Positions 8,197 through 18,234 of a stretch of DNA of 64,000 nt are shown here, one piece after another; position 1 is the stretch's first letter, and each line of letters begins with the position of its first letter. The position numbers were made by a program, and so were the translations under genes. The notes under the pieces are model-generated. The model was not told the origin of the DNA. It saw nothing but the letters and a program-made list of their open reading frames with translations, and did not search any database. Origin of the DNA: Corynebacterium sp. 74A. GTDB taxonomy: Bacteria > Actinomycetota > Actinomycetes > Mycobacteriales > Mycobacteriaceae. The stretch is taken from contig NZ_PQMG01000005.1 in the NCBI RefSeq assembly GCF_008930665.1, positions 62,001-126,000 of the forward strand. Direction: 5' to 3'.

Positions 8197-9026
8197 CGAT
8201 TCGCCTGATCGAGCGTGACGACGTCATCTCGGGTGTATAGCCGCGCAATGGCGGCATCATTGCCGTGGGCGAGATTCTCCCGTACCAGCGGGTGCAGGGC
8301 CGCCGAGGGCAGCAGCGGGAAGGTGCGTGGTGTGGCCGCCACCTGCGCCACGGGCAGCTCGGCGCGCAGGGCGGTGTGGTGCAGCAGCAGATCATCGCAG
8401 TGCAGACTGGCGGCGATATCTTCGCGGCGCAGCTGGGCGAGCCGCTGCACGAATCCCGGCGGGTAGCACACCCCGCTCACCCCGGTGGGCACGTGCAGCA
8501 GCGAGGCGCTGGTGCTGCGCACGGGATTCCAGTGGATATAGGGGGCGATGCGCTGGCCGTGCAGCCTGATCTGGTGGGCGCGGTGCGCGGTGATCTGCGT
8601 GGGCTGGGCCGCCGCGAGGAGCTGCGGCACGCACGCGGGCGGATAGAGCACATCATCGTCGATGGTGATGAGCCAGCTCTGTGGGTGGGCCCGCGCCGCC
8701 GGTAAGTATTTGGTGTGTGGCCCCAGGCCCGGTTCTGCCTGGCGGATGCGCAGGCCGCGGGCGCAGAGCCGCTGCAGACCGGCCGAACGCGGGGCGTGAT
8801 AGTCCTGCGGTTCGAGCCACAATTCCACCGGGGCGGCATGGGCCACCGATTCGATGGCGAGATGCACCCAGCGCAGCCGGCGGCCATAGCTGCTGAGGCT
8901 AATGACCACGTGGGGGTGCTGCGGCACGGGGGTGCGCGAGGTGTGGTTGCGCCACACCAGCCGTAGCAGCAAGGGAAGATGACGTAGCGCGTTGATCGCC
9001 GCGGTAGAGAGATAGTTCAGCCACAC
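8193..9026 (-). CDS. Glycosyltransferase-like protein between menE and menA
   Basis: About 277 residues. [20 protein letters not shown] and a [12 protein letters not shown] block (a DxD-type nucleotide-sugar/metal motif) are the marks of a small GT-A-fold-like transferase family found in capsule or glycan loci. HCDDLLLHH near the C-terminus may supply further acidic residues. The frame extends to 9212, but that would run past the menA start at 9115, so an internal GTG at 9026 (M-WLNYLS) is taken here. It converges on menE with a four-base overlap of stop regions. Acceptor sugar is unknown. Confidence 0.65.
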   Translation of the reverse strand: MWLNYLSTAAINALRHLPLLLRLVWRNHTSRTPVPQHPHVVISLSSYGRRLRWVHLAIESVAHAAPVELWLEPQDYHAPRSAGLQRLCARGLRIRQAEPGLGPHTKYLPAARAHPQSWLITIDDDVLYPPACVPQLLAAAQPTQITAHRAHQIRLHGQRIAPYIHWNPVRSTSASLLHVPTGVSGVCYPPGFVQRLAQLRREDIAASLHCDDLLLHHTALRAELPVAQVAATPRTFPLLPSAALHPLVRENLAHGNDAAIARLYTRDDVVTLDQANR

Positions 9027-9114
9027 ACGCTTGAGATTAGCCCAGCAGACCCCGGCGCTGAGTTCAGCACCCCAAGCACCACGAGGGGACGGGCCGCGGG
9101 TAGAAATAGTAGCT

Positions 9115-10008
9115 ATGCAGAACTCCCGTTCCACCGCGACCGCCGCCGACTGGCTCGAAGGGGCCCGACCGCACACCTGGGCCAATGCTTTCGCCCCCGT
9201 GATTGCTGGCACGGGGGCCGCCGCCTATGCCCAAGGGGCCTCGCTGCCCCGCGCCCTGCTGGCGCTGCTGGTGGCATGGGCGTTGATTGTGGGCGTGAAC
9301 TACGCCAATGACTACTCGGATGGGATCCGCGGCACCGATGATGATCGCTCCGGGCCGCTGCGGCTCACCGGCTCGGGTCTGGCGGCGCCGGCGAAGGTCA
9401 AGCGCGCCGCATTCGCCGCCTTCGGGGTGGCGGCGGTGGCGGGGATTGTGCTTTCGCTGCTGAGCGCGTGGTGGCTGATCCTCGTGGGTATCGCTTGTAT
9501 CGCGGGGGCGTGGTTCTACACCGGTGGCTCGCGCCCCTATGGCTATCGCGGGCTGGGCGAGGTGTCCGTGTTTGTGTTCTTCGGTCTCGTGGCCGTGCTG
9601 GGCACCGAGTTCACCCAAGCGGGTTCCATCAGTGCCGTGGGCGTGGCCTTGGCGGTGAGCGTGGGCGCAATGTCGGCCGCGGTGAACCTAGCCAATAACC
9701 TGCGCGATATCCCCTCCGATAGCGCCACCGGGAAAACCACGCTGGCGGTGATTCTCGGCGATCAGCGCACCCGCAGCCTGTGGCTGGCGCTCATAGCCGT
9801 GCCGCTGGTGGCCATCCTGCTGCTCGCAGTCAGTGCCACCTGGTGGTGTGTGGTGGGTGTGCTGGCGGCGCCCTTCCTTGTGGCCGCGGCGCGGCCAGTC
9901 CGTGGCGGCGCCACTGGCGCGGCACTCATCCCCGTGCTGGGGCTGACTGGGCGCGGGATGCTGGTGTTCTCCCTCGTTATCGCCGCCGCGTTAACGCTGG
10001 CTGGCTAG
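9115..10008 (+). CDS. menA: 1,4-Dihydroxy-2-naphthoate polyprenyltransferase
   Basis: The 297-residue integral membrane UbiA-family enzyme attaches the prenyl chain to DHNA, giving demethylmenaquinone. Both Asp-rich motifs are visible: [14 protein letters not shown] (about residues 65-78) and [17 protein letters not shown]. Eight to nine hydrophobic segments follow the family pattern. The start ATG 9115 gives the expected short N-terminus before [10 protein letters not shown]. Menaquinone is the electron acceptor for the SdhCAB enzyme in this window. Confidence 0.95.
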   Translation: MQNSRSTATAADWLEGARPHTWANAFAPVIAGTGAAAYAQGASLPRALLALLVAWALIVGVNYANDYSDGIRGTDDDRSGPLRLTGSGLAAPAKVKRAAFAAFGVAAVAGIVLSLLSAWWLILVGIACIAGAWFYTGGSRPYGYRGLGEVSVFVFFGLVAVLGTEFTQAGSISAVGVALAVSVGAMSAAVNLANNLRDIPSDSATGKTTLAVILGDQRTRSLWLALIAVPLVAILLLAVSATWWCVVGVLAAPFLVAAARPVRGGATGAALIPVLGLTGRGMLVFSLVIAAALTLAG

Positions 10009-10014
10009 CGCCGC

Positions 10015-10341
10015 TTAGCGATGAGCTAGCTCTTCCTCGACCCACTTCTTGTGGGCCTTACGCTGCTCATCCCACTCGGCCATTTCGCCGGTGACGCGCA
10101 TCCGCAGGGAGCTGAAGAGCAGCAACGAGAGCGGGAAGGCCACGAGGAGGGCCAGCAGCGCGCAGATGAGCCAAGGCACGGGGGAATCAATGAGCACCGC
10201 CGCCCCCTTGATGAGCGCGGTGAGTACGACGAAGAGCACAATGCGCGCGCCCCCATACAGCGCGGAGTCTTTCCACGCGCGGCTGCGCAGCTCTGTATCC
10301 AACTCCGGTGCGTCCGATTCAACCCTGCTAGTCACAAGCAC
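10015..10341 (-). CDS. DUF4229 small membrane protein
   Basis: 108 residues with two hydrophobic segments (about 30-50 and 55-80) and a basic/acidic C-terminal tail ending KKWVEEELAHR. The pattern fits DUF4229, which often lies beside menA in actinobacteria; its function is unknown. It converges on menA with six bases between stops. Two GTG starts are possible (10341 or 10335). Confidence 0.75.
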   Translation of the reverse strand: MLVTSRVESDAPELDTELRSRAWKDSALYGGARIVLFVVLTALIKGAAVLIDSPVPWLICALLALLVAFPLSLLLFSSLRMRVTGEMAEWDEQRKAHKKWVEEELAHR

Positions 10342-10415
10342 CGAGTTTAGCCGTATCCTTGGGGGAAGAAAACGTAGCCCGCATCATTGTTTGTAGAGAT
10401 CGGAGTTGTCAGCGA

Positions 10416-10793
10416 GTGGGTCGTCTCATCGTTCTCATTCTCATCATTGCCGCCCTGGTGCTGATCTGGAAGGCCTTTGGGCCCTCAAGCTGGAAACGAA
10501 ACAACCAGCTCCAGCAGTCGCAGCGGCCCGTCATCAAGGGTCCCGACGATGATGAGGAGTTCCTCTGGGAGCTGGAAAAACGCCAGTTCAAGGAGCGGCG
10601 CGCCCGCCAGCAGGAACTCGAGCGCCAAGCCCAGGAGGCCGAGGAGCGGCGCCGCCGCGAACGCAGGCAGGAGCAGCGCCGGATCGAAGAACGCCGCACC
10701 GCCGAGCACCTTGGCCCCTCCACGGCGGACACTCCCCAAGAAAAACCGGAGGAAAACCCAGAGGAGAAACCCGAGGAGAAACCAGGTTCCTAG
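10416..10793 (+). CDS. Membrane-anchored highly charged coiled-coil protein
   Basis: From the GTG at 10416 (GGAG ten bases upstream) the 125-residue product has one N-terminal membrane helix (GRLIVLILIIAALVLIWKAF). A long Arg/Glu/Gln-rich stretch that should form a coiled coil follows (about 55-105), then a Glu-Pro-Lys repeat tail (EEKPEENPEEKPEEKPG). The N-terminus resembles the PLDc_N type anchor seen in similar loci. I do not recognise the function. The frame is open further upstream to 10359 without a better start. Confidence 0.6.
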   Translation: MGRLIVLILIIAALVLIWKAFGPSSWKRNNQLQQSQRPVIKGPDDDEEFLWELEKRQFKERRARQQELERQAQEAEERRRRERRQEQRRIEERRTAEHLGPSTADTPQEKPEENPEEKPEEKPGS

Positions 10794-10799
10794 CCGGGG

Positions 10800-11684
10800 T
10801 TAGGAACGGGCGGCGGCCTGTTCGCGCCGAAGAATCTCGCCCAAGTAGGCGCCATAGCCGGACTTCTCCAGACGCTGCGCTCGGATGCGCAGCTGCTCAT
10901 CAGAGATCAGCCCCATGCGCCACGCCACCTCTTCTGGGCAGCTGATCTTGAGTCCTTGGCGCTTTTCGATGGTGCGCACAAAATCGCCGGCGTCCATGAG
11001 TGATTCATGGGTGCCGGTGTCCAGCCATGCGGTGCCACGCGGCAGCACCTCCACCTGCAGCGCCTGCCGCTGCAAATAGTGGTTGTTGATATCGGTGATC
11101 TCCAGCTCGCCGCGAGCGCTCGGGGTGAGTCCGGCGGCGATATCTACCACCTCGTTGTCGTAGAAATACAGGCCCGGCACCGCGAACTGGGAGCGCGGAT
11201 GGGCCGGTTTTTCCTCCAGCGACAGCGCATTGCCCTCTCGGTCGAACTCCACCACCCCATAAGCGCTGGGATCAGCCACCCAATAGGCGAAGATCGCCCC
11301 GCCCTCCACCTCGGTGAAGCGGCGCAGCTGGGTGCCGAGGCCGGCACCATAGAAGATGTTATCGCCGAGAATCAACGCCACGCTGTCCTCGCCAATATGG
11401 TCCCGGCCGATGCGGAAGGCGTCGGCAAGCCCCCGTGGGGCGTCCTGGGTGGCGAAACTCAAGGAGATACCGAATTGGGACCCATCCCCAAGGAGGCGGC
11501 GAAACTGCGGCTCATCGTGCGGGTCCACGATCACGAGAATGTCATCAATACCCGCCAGCATGAGCGTGGACAGCGGGTAGTAGATCATGGGCTTGTCATA
11601 GACCGGAACCAGCTGTTTGGAGACGCCTAGGGTGATGGGCCACAGCCGCGAACCGGTGCCGCCCGCGAGGATGATGCCTTTCAC
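10800..11684 (-). CDS. rmlA: Glucose-1-phosphate thymidylyltransferase
   Basis: First step of dTDP-L-rhamnose synthesis (dTTP plus glucose-1-phosphate). The nucleotide-binding start [17 protein letters not shown] is followed by [32 protein letters not shown] and [11 protein letters not shown], all as in RmlA. GTG 11684 was chosen because it puts the G-rich motif at residue 3. It overlaps the rmlC stop by four bases (GTGA). The product has 294 residues. Confidence 0.94.
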   Translation of the reverse strand: MKGIILAGGTGSRLWPITLGVSKQLVPVYDKPMIYYPLSTLMLAGIDDILVIVDPHDEPQFRRLLGDGSQFGISLSFATQDAPRGLADAFRIGRDHIGEDSVALILGDNIFYGAGLGTQLRRFTEVEGGAIFAYWVADPSAYGVVEFDREGNALSLEEKPAHPRSQFAVPGLYFYDNEVVDIAAGLTPSARGELEITDINNHYLQRQALQVEVLPRGTAWLDTGTHESLMDAGDFVRTIEKRQGLKISCPEEVAWRMGLISDEQLRIRAQRLEKSGYGAYLGEILRREQAAARS

Positions 11685-12298
11685 TGCTGCGCTTCCTCGT
11701 TCGCCAGCACCCACCCATCCTTGTACATGTTGAGCAGCTCCTCGCAGTCCTCGACGGTGGGCAGATGCTCGCGGGCCTCGTCCAGCCCCGGGGCGGCGCG
11801 GTCCTTATCGCTCAAGATCGGATCGCTGACCGGCCATTCGATGCCGAGGCTGCTATCGAGCGGATCGACGCCAAAATCGACATTCGGGTCGTATTCGCTG
11901 GAGGTGAGATAGCAGACGGTGGAATCGCGCACCGCGGCAAAACCGTGAGCGAAGCCATCCGGGATGTAGAGGCACCGGCGGTTCTCCTCGGAGAGGGTCA
12001 CGCCCTCCCAGCGACCGAAGGTCTCCGAGCCTAGGCGCACATCCACCAACACATCCCAGATCTCGCCACTGACGCAGGTGACGTACTTCTGCTGCCCGGG
12101 GAATACGGCGGTGAAGTGCAGCCCGCGCAGGACTCCGGCTCGGGAGACAGACATATTCGCCTGCTGCAAAGCAAAAGGGTGGCCGGTGAAGGATTCAAAC
12201 TCGGTGGCCTTAAACCACTCGTGGAAGCTGCCCCGCGCATCGGGGTGCACGGTGGGCTCGGTGTAGAAACTGGGCAGGGTGGAGAGTTCATGCAGCAT
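11681..12298 (-). CDS. rmlC: dTDP-4-dehydrorhamnose 3,5-epimerase (RmlC only, no RmlD domain)
   Basis: The 205-residue cupin epimerase has [12 protein letters not shown], the catalytic His region [21 protein letters not shown] and [11 protein letters not shown]. In C. glutamicum the gene at this place is an rmlC-rmlD fusion of roughly 450 residues; here the protein ends after the RmlC part. ATG 12298 is favoured over GTG 12307. A TATAGT -10-like sequence (12311-12306) ends seven bases before this ATG, suggesting a leaderless mRNA start within the cluster. Confidence 0.9.
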   Translation of the reverse strand: MLHELSTLPSFYTEPTVHPDARGSFHEWFKATEFESFTGHPFALQQANMSVSRAGVLRGLHFTAVFPGQQKYVTCVSGEIWDVLVDVRLGSETFGRWEGVTLSEENRRCLYIPDGFAHGFAAVRDSTVCYLTSSEYDPNVDFGVDPLDSSLGIEWPVSDPILSDKDRAAPGLDEAREHLPTVEDCEELLNMYKDGWVLANEEAQQ

Positions 12299-12305
12299 AG
12301 GCACC

Positions 12306-12311
12306 ACTATA
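12306..12311 (-). promoter_or_regulatory. rmlC: -10 box for leaderless rmlC
   Basis: TATAGT sits inside the palindrome CACTATAGTG, seven bases before the rmlC ATG. That spacing would place the first transcribed base at the start codon. No clear -35 is seen. Confidence 0.4.
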
Positions 12312-12352
12312 GTGCCGCGCGGCGCGTGGCTGCACCCCGCTGAGCAGTGCGG

Positions 12353-13336
12353 CTAGACGCCGCGAGCGGCGTAGAGCTCCTCGGAGCGGGCATAGGCCGC
12401 CTGCCACCACTGCGGATTGTGGCGATAAAACTCCACGGTCTCTTCCAGCCCGGCACGCAGCGTGGTGTGTGCCGGCGCCCACCCGAGTTCCTCGGTGGAA
12501 CTGGGATCGATGGCGTAGCGACGATCATGGCCGGGCCGATCGCGCACATACTCGATAGCGCCGCCGCCGATGATCTCGACGAGCAGCTCGGCCACGTCCC
12601 TATTGGAGGCCTCCCCGTCCGCCCCGATGAGATAGGTGGAGCCGATCCTGCCGGCGTCGATAATGCGCCATACGGCGTCGTTGTGATCGTCCACGTGAAT
12701 CCAGTCCCGCACATTGCGGCCATCGCCGTAGAGGCGCACGGACTCGCCCTGCAGCAGCTTGAGGATTTGCCGGGGAATGAACTTCTCCGGGTGCTGATAG
12801 GGGCCGTAGTTATTGCTGCAATTAGAAATGGTCGCCTGCAGCCCATAGGAGCGCACGAAGGCGCGGATCATGTGATCGCTGGCCGCCTTCGACGCCGAGT
12901 AGGGCGAGGAGGGCCGATAGGGGCTATCCACCCGGAAACGCTCCGCGGAGTCGAGGGGCAGATCGCCATAGACCTCATCGGTGGAGATGTGGTGCATGCG
13001 CACCCCGTGCGCCACCGCGCACTTGGCGAGGGTCACCGTGCCCTCCACATTGGTACGGGCAAAAACCTCGGGGTGGTCGATGGAATTATCGTTGTGGCTT
13101 TCCGCGGCGAAGTGCACCAGGAGGTCGGCGTCGTGAAGCAGCTCGTGCACGAGCTGCTCATCGCAGATATTCCCCTGCACCAGCTGCGCATCCGTACCGG
13201 CCAGACTATCGGGGTTGGCAGCGTAGGTGAGCGCATCGAGGACGGTGATGCGCTCCACCTCGGGGCGAGTGAGCCGAGTACGGCGCACAAAGTTCGCGCC
13301 AATGAAACCGGCGCCGCCGGTGACCACGAGATGCAC
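12353..13336 (-). CDS. rmlB: dTDP-glucose 4,6-dehydratase
   Basis: Second enzyme of dTDP-rhamnose synthesis. The extended SDR protein of 327 residues has the NAD motif VTGGAGFIGANFV at residue 5, HFAAESHNDNSI, the ISTDEVYGDL block with catalytic Thr-Asp-Glu, and YSASKAASDH with the active Tyr and Lys. The GTG start at 13336 has AAAGGAC upstream. It is the first gene of rmlB-rmlC-rmlA. Rhamnose is needed for the arabinogalactan linker in this bacterial group. Confidence 0.95.
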   Translation of the reverse strand: MHLVVTGGAGFIGANFVRRTRLTRPEVERITVLDALTYAANPDSLAGTDAQLVQGNICDEQLVHELLHDADLLVHFAAESHNDNSIDHPEVFARTNVEGTVTLAKCAVAHGVRMHHISTDEVYGDLPLDSAERFRVDSPYRPSSPYSASKAASDHMIRAFVRSYGLQATISNCSNNYGPYQHPEKFIPRQILKLLQGESVRLYGDGRNVRDWIHVDDHNDAVWRIIDAGRIGSTYLIGADGEASNRDVAELLVEIIGGGAIEYVRDRPGHDRRYAIDPSSTEELGWAPAHTTLRAGLEETVEFYRHNPQWWQAAYARSEELYAARGV

Positions 13337-13422
13337 GACAGAGGTCCTTTCTGCGCGGGCGAGAAGCGGGCGCGGTGCGGGCGCGCCGCAGTGGCCACAC
13401 CCGCTCGGTACAGGCAGGGGCG

Positions 13423-14445
13423 TTAGTTGAGGCCAGCGTAGGAGTGCAGGCCCGAGGTGACCATGTTGATGAAGAAGAGGTTAAACACCATGGTGCCGAG
13501 GCAGACCACGTTGATCCAGGCGGAGAACACGCGGCTGAAGGAGGGGATGGCGCGGGCGTGGAGATAGGCGGCCAAGAGCAGCCAGGTGACCAGCGACATG
13601 GTCTCCTTCGGATCCCAGCCCCAGAAACGGCCCCACGCGGACTCTGCCCAGATCGCACCCAAGGCAATACCCAGGCCGAAGATCGGTAGCGCCCAGATGG
13701 CCGTTTTATAGGCAATCTGATCCAAGACCTTCGCCGCGGGCAGCGGCCGGGCTACCCGCCCTAGGAAAGTAGCGGGCTCCGTGCCCTTGGGGAAGCGACT
13801 GCGGAAGAGGAATACCAGCGAGCCGAGGCCGGAGAGCATGCAGATAGAGGCGCCGGTGACCACGGTGGAGACGTGGATGGGATACCACATGGACTGCAGG
13901 GCCGGAACCAAAGGCGCGGACTCGGCATAGAGCTTGGTGCCGCCGAAGAACATCAGCGCCAGCACTGGGGTGAGTACCCACGGCCACAGCGCCGGGATGG
14001 CGCGGGAGGTGACCATCAGCGCGGTCACCAGCATGGTGCCGAAGGTGATCACGGAGACGTACTCGTAGAGGTTACCGAAGGGGAAGCGGGAGGCGGAGAC
14101 ACCGCGCAGCACCAAGGAGGTGGCATGCAGCACGATGCCAAGGAACACCATGGTCTGCGCCATGTTGGCGAAGCGCTGCGCCTTCGCCTCTAGTTCTGCT
14201 GCCTTCTTAATCGCGGCCGGCGGCGGGGTAACTGAGCTGCCGGAATCGGCATCCGATCCCGATGCGGAGCTCGCTGTGCCCACGAGCACGGGGTGTGTGG
14301 CGTCGATCGTGGCCTCCGCGGCGGCGGTGTGCTTCACGTAGTAGACGATCGCGAGCGCGAGCGCCAAGAAGTACACCACAAACGCCGAGGCGAAGGTGAG
14401 ATCCGAAAACGTCGCCACAGACTGATTAACCGGCAGGGAATTCAC
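13423..14445 (-). CDS. ccsB: Cytochrome c biogenesis protein CcsB (CcsA/ResC family)
   Basis: The 340-residue multi-spanning protein carries the tryptophan-rich heme-handling block SAWGRFWGWDPKETMSLVTW (WWD domain) and flanking histidines. With ResB it forms the system II heme export and ligation complex. Residues about 50-85 are a polar Ser/Asp/Pro-rich loop. GTG 14445 is preceded by AGGACG. It follows resB by about 117 bases, more than the tight spacing of the genes upstream. Confidence 0.93.
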   Translation of the reverse strand: MNSLPVNQSVATFSDLTFASAFVVYFLALALAIVYYVKHTAAAEATIDATHPVLVGTASSASGSDADSGSSVTPPPAAIKKAAELEAKAQRFANMAQTMVFLGIVLHATSLVLRGVSASRFPFGNLYEYVSVITFGTMLVTALMVTSRAIPALWPWVLTPVLALMFFGGTKLYAESAPLVPALQSMWYPIHVSTVVTGASICMLSGLGSLVFLFRSRFPKGTEPATFLGRVARPLPAAKVLDQIAYKTAIWALPIFGLGIALGAIWAESAWGRFWGWDPKETMSLVTWLLLAAYLHARAIPSFSRVFSAWINVVCLGTMVFNLFFINMVTSGLHSYAGLN

Positions 14446-14562
14446 TAGTCGTCCTATCCCGTCAAGAGTTTATTCTTCGTGAGAGTGTAGCGAACCTTAG
14501 GGCAATTTCAATAAGCCTGCCCTGCTCGACGGGGCCCCAGCGGGGGCCGAGCGGCGTCGCGG

Positions 14563-16185
14563 CTAGCCCCTAATGTGCTGGGCATCCACCTCGGCGTCGA
14601 AGCTCTCATCCTCCGGATCGGGCAGCCCGTAGAGGGCGCGGGCGAGGGTGTCGTGCTCCTCGCCCCAGCCGGCGCGGTCGGTGCGGGCCAGACCACCGGT
14701 CTCTACCCGGGTGCCGCCCGCAACCGGACTGACGCGAATCCAGATGCGGCGGCGCTTGATAGCGAGCGACCCCACGAGCCCCGCCAGGGTGATCATGGTG
14801 CTCACCAGCACCCAGATCTGGGTGGAATCGTGGCTGATCTGCAGGTTCACAAACTCCTTGGCGCCGTCGAAAGTGACGGTGGTGCCATCATCAAGGGTGA
14901 TGGACTCACCTTGGAGCAGATTGACGCGCTCCAGCTTCTGCAGCTGGCCGGTGTGCACCAGGGAGGGATCGAGGCTCCACAGCGACTGCCCGCGCCCGGT
15001 ATCCAGCCCGGCATCGCCGCGATAGATATCGATGGCGAGGGCGGGATCGCGCATCGCGGGGAAGGCGGAGGCGAGCAGCTCATTGTTTTCACCCGACCAC
15101 GCAGCGGTGGGGGCAAAGAGCCCCTCGAGGGCGATCTGGTTTTCACGGCGCTCCGAGAGCTCCTCATACATTCCCGCCGGCGGATCGAAACGCATCGCGC
15201 CGGAGGACAGGAAGAAGGTGGGATCATCGGGGCGGAACTGCAGGGTCTGGGTGCGGCTTTCCCCATCCGGCCAGGTGACCGTGACGGTGGGGGCGAAGCC
15301 GTGGCCTTGCAGATAGACGCGATCGCCGGCGATACGCAGCGGGTGGTTCACCCGCAGCTCATAGTCCTGCCACGTGGAGGGGTCGGAATATACGTCCTCG
15401 CCCTCGGCCCAGGAGACGTTGCTGTGGAACATCTCCGCCTGGCCATTGGGCAGATAGTCGGCGGTGAAGTCGTGAACGTCGATGCAGAAGGGGTTAAGGC
15501 TGGTGCCATCGAAGGTGGCGCCGTGGCGGAAGCTGTCATAGTTTGCCACCGCGGTATTGCAGAACTGCGACTCCTCGGTATCAGCCACCACGATCACTTG
15601 CCCCTCGTAGTAGCTCAACCGGCCCCAGGCCACGGTGATCAACATGCCCACTAAACCGAGGTGAAAGACGAGATTGGCCAGCTCGCGCGCATAGCCCTTC
15701 TCCCCCGCCAGCGAACGCTGCCCGCTGCGATCCTCCGCGGCCGAGTACTCCTTCAGCCGCCAACCCTTCATCCGGCTGCGGGCCGCGGCGAGCACCTCAT
15801 CCGGGCTCTCCTCCACGACGCCCTCGGAGTAGTGCGGGAGGCGCTCCAATTTTTTGGGAGCGCGCACCGGCGGCTGCTTCATGGCCTGATAGTGCTCCCA
15901 GCTGCGCGGCAGAATACAGCCGATCAAAGAAATGAACAGCAGCACATAAATCGCGGTGAACCAAGTGGAGCTGAAGACGTCGAAAAGCTGCAGCTTATCG
16001 TAGACCTCCGCGATGCGCCCATTGGTGGCAATGTATTCCTCTACCTTGGACTCATTGAGGCTGCGTTGCGGCAAAAGGGCACCGGGAATGGCGCCCAAAG
16101 AGAGCAGAAAAAGCAGGATGAGCGCGGTGCGCATACTGGTAAGCCAGTTCCATGCGCGAACGACATAGCGGTTGAGGTTTTTCAT
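14563..16185 (-). CDS. resB: Cytochrome c biogenesis protein ResB
   Basis: About 540 residues. Three N-terminal membrane helices (first MRTALILLFLLSLGAIPGAL), then RSLNESKVEEYI, a fourth region near GLVGMLITVAWG, a large extracytoplasmic domain and a last helix near the C-terminus match ResB. The frame is open to 16260, but that would overlap ccdA; ATG 16185 (MKNLNRYVVRAWNWL) fits better. It works with CcsB and is fed electrons by CcdA and the TlpA-like protein encoded upstream. Confidence 0.92.
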   Translation of the reverse strand: MKNLNRYVVRAWNWLTSMRTALILLFLLSLGAIPGALLPQRSLNESKVEEYIATNGRIAEVYDKLQLFDVFSSTWFTAIYVLLFISLIGCILPRSWEHYQAMKQPPVRAPKKLERLPHYSEGVVEESPDEVLAAARSRMKGWRLKEYSAAEDRSGQRSLAGEKGYARELANLVFHLGLVGMLITVAWGRLSYYEGQVIVVADTEESQFCNTAVANYDSFRHGATFDGTSLNPFCIDVHDFTADYLPNGQAEMFHSNVSWAEGEDVYSDPSTWQDYELRVNHPLRIAGDRVYLQGHGFAPTVTVTWPDGESRTQTLQFRPDDPTFFLSSGAMRFDPPAGMYEELSERRENQIALEGLFAPTAAWSGENNELLASAFPAMRDPALAIDIYRGDAGLDTGRGQSLWSLDPSLVHTGQLQKLERVNLLQGESITLDDGTTVTFDGAKEFVNLQISHDSTQIWVLVSTMITLAGLVGSLAIKRRRIWIRVSPVAGGTRVETGGLARTDRAGWGEEHDTLARALYGLPDPEDESFDAEVDAQHIRG

Positions 16186-16226
16186 GAGGTACTCAGCGTT
16201 GTCCTTTGAGGAGTCGGAGCCGCGGC

Positions 16227-17012
16227 CTAGAGCAGGGTGGTGCCGTAATTGACGGTCCACTGCCTGATCACGTTAATAAAGCTATCCCACAACCCCGTGA
16301 CCAAGCACACGCCCACCACGATGAGCAGGGCGCCACCGATCTTCTGGATGGTGCGGGAATGGCGTTTCATCCAGTCCACCGAGTTCATCGCCCGGGCCGA
16401 CCCCAGCGCCACCAATAAGAAAGGCAGGCCAAGCCCGAGGCAATAGGCAATGATGAGCGCCACCCCGCGGGCGGCGGTGGTGCCTTGGGTGCCGACGGCC
16501 ACGGAGATGATCGCTGCCAGAGTGGGGCCTAAGCAGGGTGTCCAGCCTAGGGCGAAGACCCCGCCGAGCAGCGGTGCCCCCACCCAGGTGGAGATGCGCT
16601 TCGGCTGCAGTCGCGTGTCTTTTTGCAGCGCCGGGATATAGCCCATGAATGCCACGCCCATGATGATGGTGATGACCCCGCCGATCCGCTGCAGCGTGGT
16701 GGCCTGCACGGTGAGCGCCTGAATGGTGCCGAAGACGGTGACTGTGGCGAGCACGAACACCACGGTAAAGCCCAGGATGAACAGGCCGGCAGCCCCGGCC
16801 ACGCGGGCGCGGGAGCCGCGCACCACGGTGCCACCGCGCGCGTCATAGCTAATATCGCCGCCGACCACGCTGGCGAGATAGGAGATATAGCCCGGCACCA
16901 GTGGCACCACACAGGGGCTGGCGAAAGACACCAGCCCCGCGAGCGCGGCGGCGAGCAGCCCCAGCAGAAGGGGGCCGCTGGCCACGAGGTCAGCGACGGC
17001 GTTGGTGTCCAC
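16227..17012 (-). CDS. ccdA: Cytochrome c biogenesis protein CcdA (DsbD-like transmembrane domain)
   Basis: 261 residues with six or more membrane segments. It has the conserved [18 protein letters not shown] start and the second half-site [13 protein letters not shown], which supply the redox Cys pair moving electrons across the membrane. The GTG start at 17012 lies eight bases behind the tlpA stop. It should reduce the WCAPC protein encoded just upstream. Confidence 0.94.
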   Translation of the reverse strand: MDTNAVADLVASGPLLLGLLAAALAGLVSFASPCVVPLVPGYISYLASVVGGDISYDARGGTVVRGSRARVAGAAGLFILGFTVVFVLATVTVFGTIQALTVQATTLQRIGGVITIIMGVAFMGYIPALQKDTRLQPKRISTWVGAPLLGGVFALGWTPCLGPTLAAIISVAVGTQGTTAARGVALIIAYCLGLGLPFLLVALGSARAMNSVDWMKRHSRTIQKIGGALLIVVGVCLVTGLWDSFINVIRQWTVNYGTTLL

Positions 17013-17020
17013 TCAGATCC

Positions 17021-17602
17021 TTAGCTCAGTTCTTGGTTCACTGCCTCGAGCAGCTCGGTGTCCGTGACTTCTCGCAGGAACACGTGCGCGGGGCGGTGCT
17101 GTCTATCCAGCACGATGGTAGTGGGGATCACGGTGGCGGGAAAACCGCCCAGCGCCACTGCCGATTTGAAGGGCGGATCGTAGATGGAGGGATAGCTCAC
17201 CCCATTGTCCTTCACGAAGTCCCGTGGCAGCTGCACATTGTGGTCGCGGACATTGATGCCCAGCACGGTGCCCCCGCGGGATTCGATATCCTCCTGCACC
17301 CGCTGCAGATCATCTGACTCGGAGCGGCAGGGCGCACACCACTGGCCCCAGGCATTGAGCACCACTACCTGGCCCTCGTAGTCGTCCAGGGAGATTTCTG
17401 TGTTCTCGTCCAGCAGCGAGGGCCCCTTGAGCGTGCCGATGGGGGCGCGCTCCTCCTCCGGGTAGTAGATATCGGTTTCGCCGCCGGGCGCCACGAAGGA
17501 GAAGGTTCCACCCACGGCCACGGCATCATCGCCGGTGCTGCAGGCCGTGGCCGTGGCGGCGGCCGCCACCAGGCTCAGAATCAGTGCCATCGTGCGCATC
17601 AT
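17021..17602 (-). CDS. TlpA/ResA-like thioredoxin-fold lipoprotein
   Basis: 193 residues. A signal peptide with lipobox ends in TATAC (Cys21), followed by a thioredoxin domain with VLNAWGQWCAPCRSE (redox pair in WCAPC) and the cis-Pro region FPATVIPTTIVLD. It likely keeps apocytochrome c cysteines reduced. The ATG overlaps the preceding phosphatase stop by four bases (ATGA). Confidence 0.92.
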   Translation of the reverse strand: MMRTMALILSLVAAAATATACSTGDDAVAVGGTFSFVAPGGETDIYYPEEERAPIGTLKGPSLLDENTEISLDDYEGQVVVLNAWGQWCAPCRSESDDLQRVQEDIESRGGTVLGINVRDHNVQLPRDFVKDNGVSYPSIYDPPFKSAVALGGFPATVIPTTIVLDRQHRPAHVFLREVTDTELLEAVNQELS

Positions 17603-18234
17603 GAGAGGTCCCGTGCAGGTTCGGTGTAGTGCATGTCCATGATGTCCTCGCCGTGGAAGATCAGCGAGGTCACGGACGCCAGGTCGCAGCGGCGCAGGGC
17701 CGGGTTGTGATAGAGCGGCAGGCCCTGCAGATGGCGCTGCACGCAGACAATCGGCAGCTGGTGGCTGATCACGATGGCCTCGTGCCCGGCAGCGCGCTCG
17801 CGAATGTCGGCGATGGTATCCATCATGCGCTCGGCGATGTGCTCATAGGGCTCACCCCAAGAGGGCACGCGCGGATCCACCAATAGCGGCCAGCGCACCG
17901 GATTCCACAGCTGGGAGCGCCATGATTTGATACGCAAGCCCTCGAAGCGGTTACCGGCCTCCAGCAGGCCTTCGTTGGTTTGTAGCTCACGGCCTGTGAC
18001 CTGCTGAAAGGGCTCGGAGGTTTCGCGGGTGCGCTGCAGCGGGGAGCTATAGAGCTGGGTCACGTCGTGGCTGGCGAAGGAGGCGGCGGTGGCGGCCGCT
18101 TGGGCCCGACCCCGCTCCGATAGGTGATATCCGGGCAGGCGGCCATAGAGGACGCGCTCCGGATTGTGCACCTCACCATGGCGGACCAGGTGCACAATGG
18201 TGGTTTCGGGGGTGCTGGCCACGTTAGGCTCCAT
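17599..18234 (-). CDS. Histidine phosphatase (phosphoglycerate mutase-like)
   Basis: 211 residues from ATG 18234. The catalytic signature [18 protein letters not shown] with the RHG triplet is at the N-terminus. [11 protein letters not shown], a central Glu in [13 protein letters not shown] and [11 protein letters not shown] with the second His follow. The substrate is unknown. The start lies inside the end of hemL (11-base overlap) and the stop overlaps tlpA, so it is part of one operon. An alternative GTG start is at 18222. Confidence 0.85.
   Translation of the reverse strand: MEPNVASTPETTIVHLVRHGEVHNPERVLYGRLPGYHLSERGRAQAAATAASFASHDVTQLYSSPLQRTRETSEPFQQVTGRELQTNEGLLEAGNRFEGLRIKSWRSQLWNPVRWPLLVDPRVPSWGEPYEHIAERMMDTIADIRERAAGHEAIVISHQLPIVCVQRHLQGLPLYHNPALRRCDLASVTSLIFHGEDIMDMHYTEPARDLS

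Noticed and set aside
9027..9212. Longer N-terminus for the glycosyltransferase-like protein
   Set aside because: It would overlap the menA start and upstream region, and the extra residues look non-protein-like.
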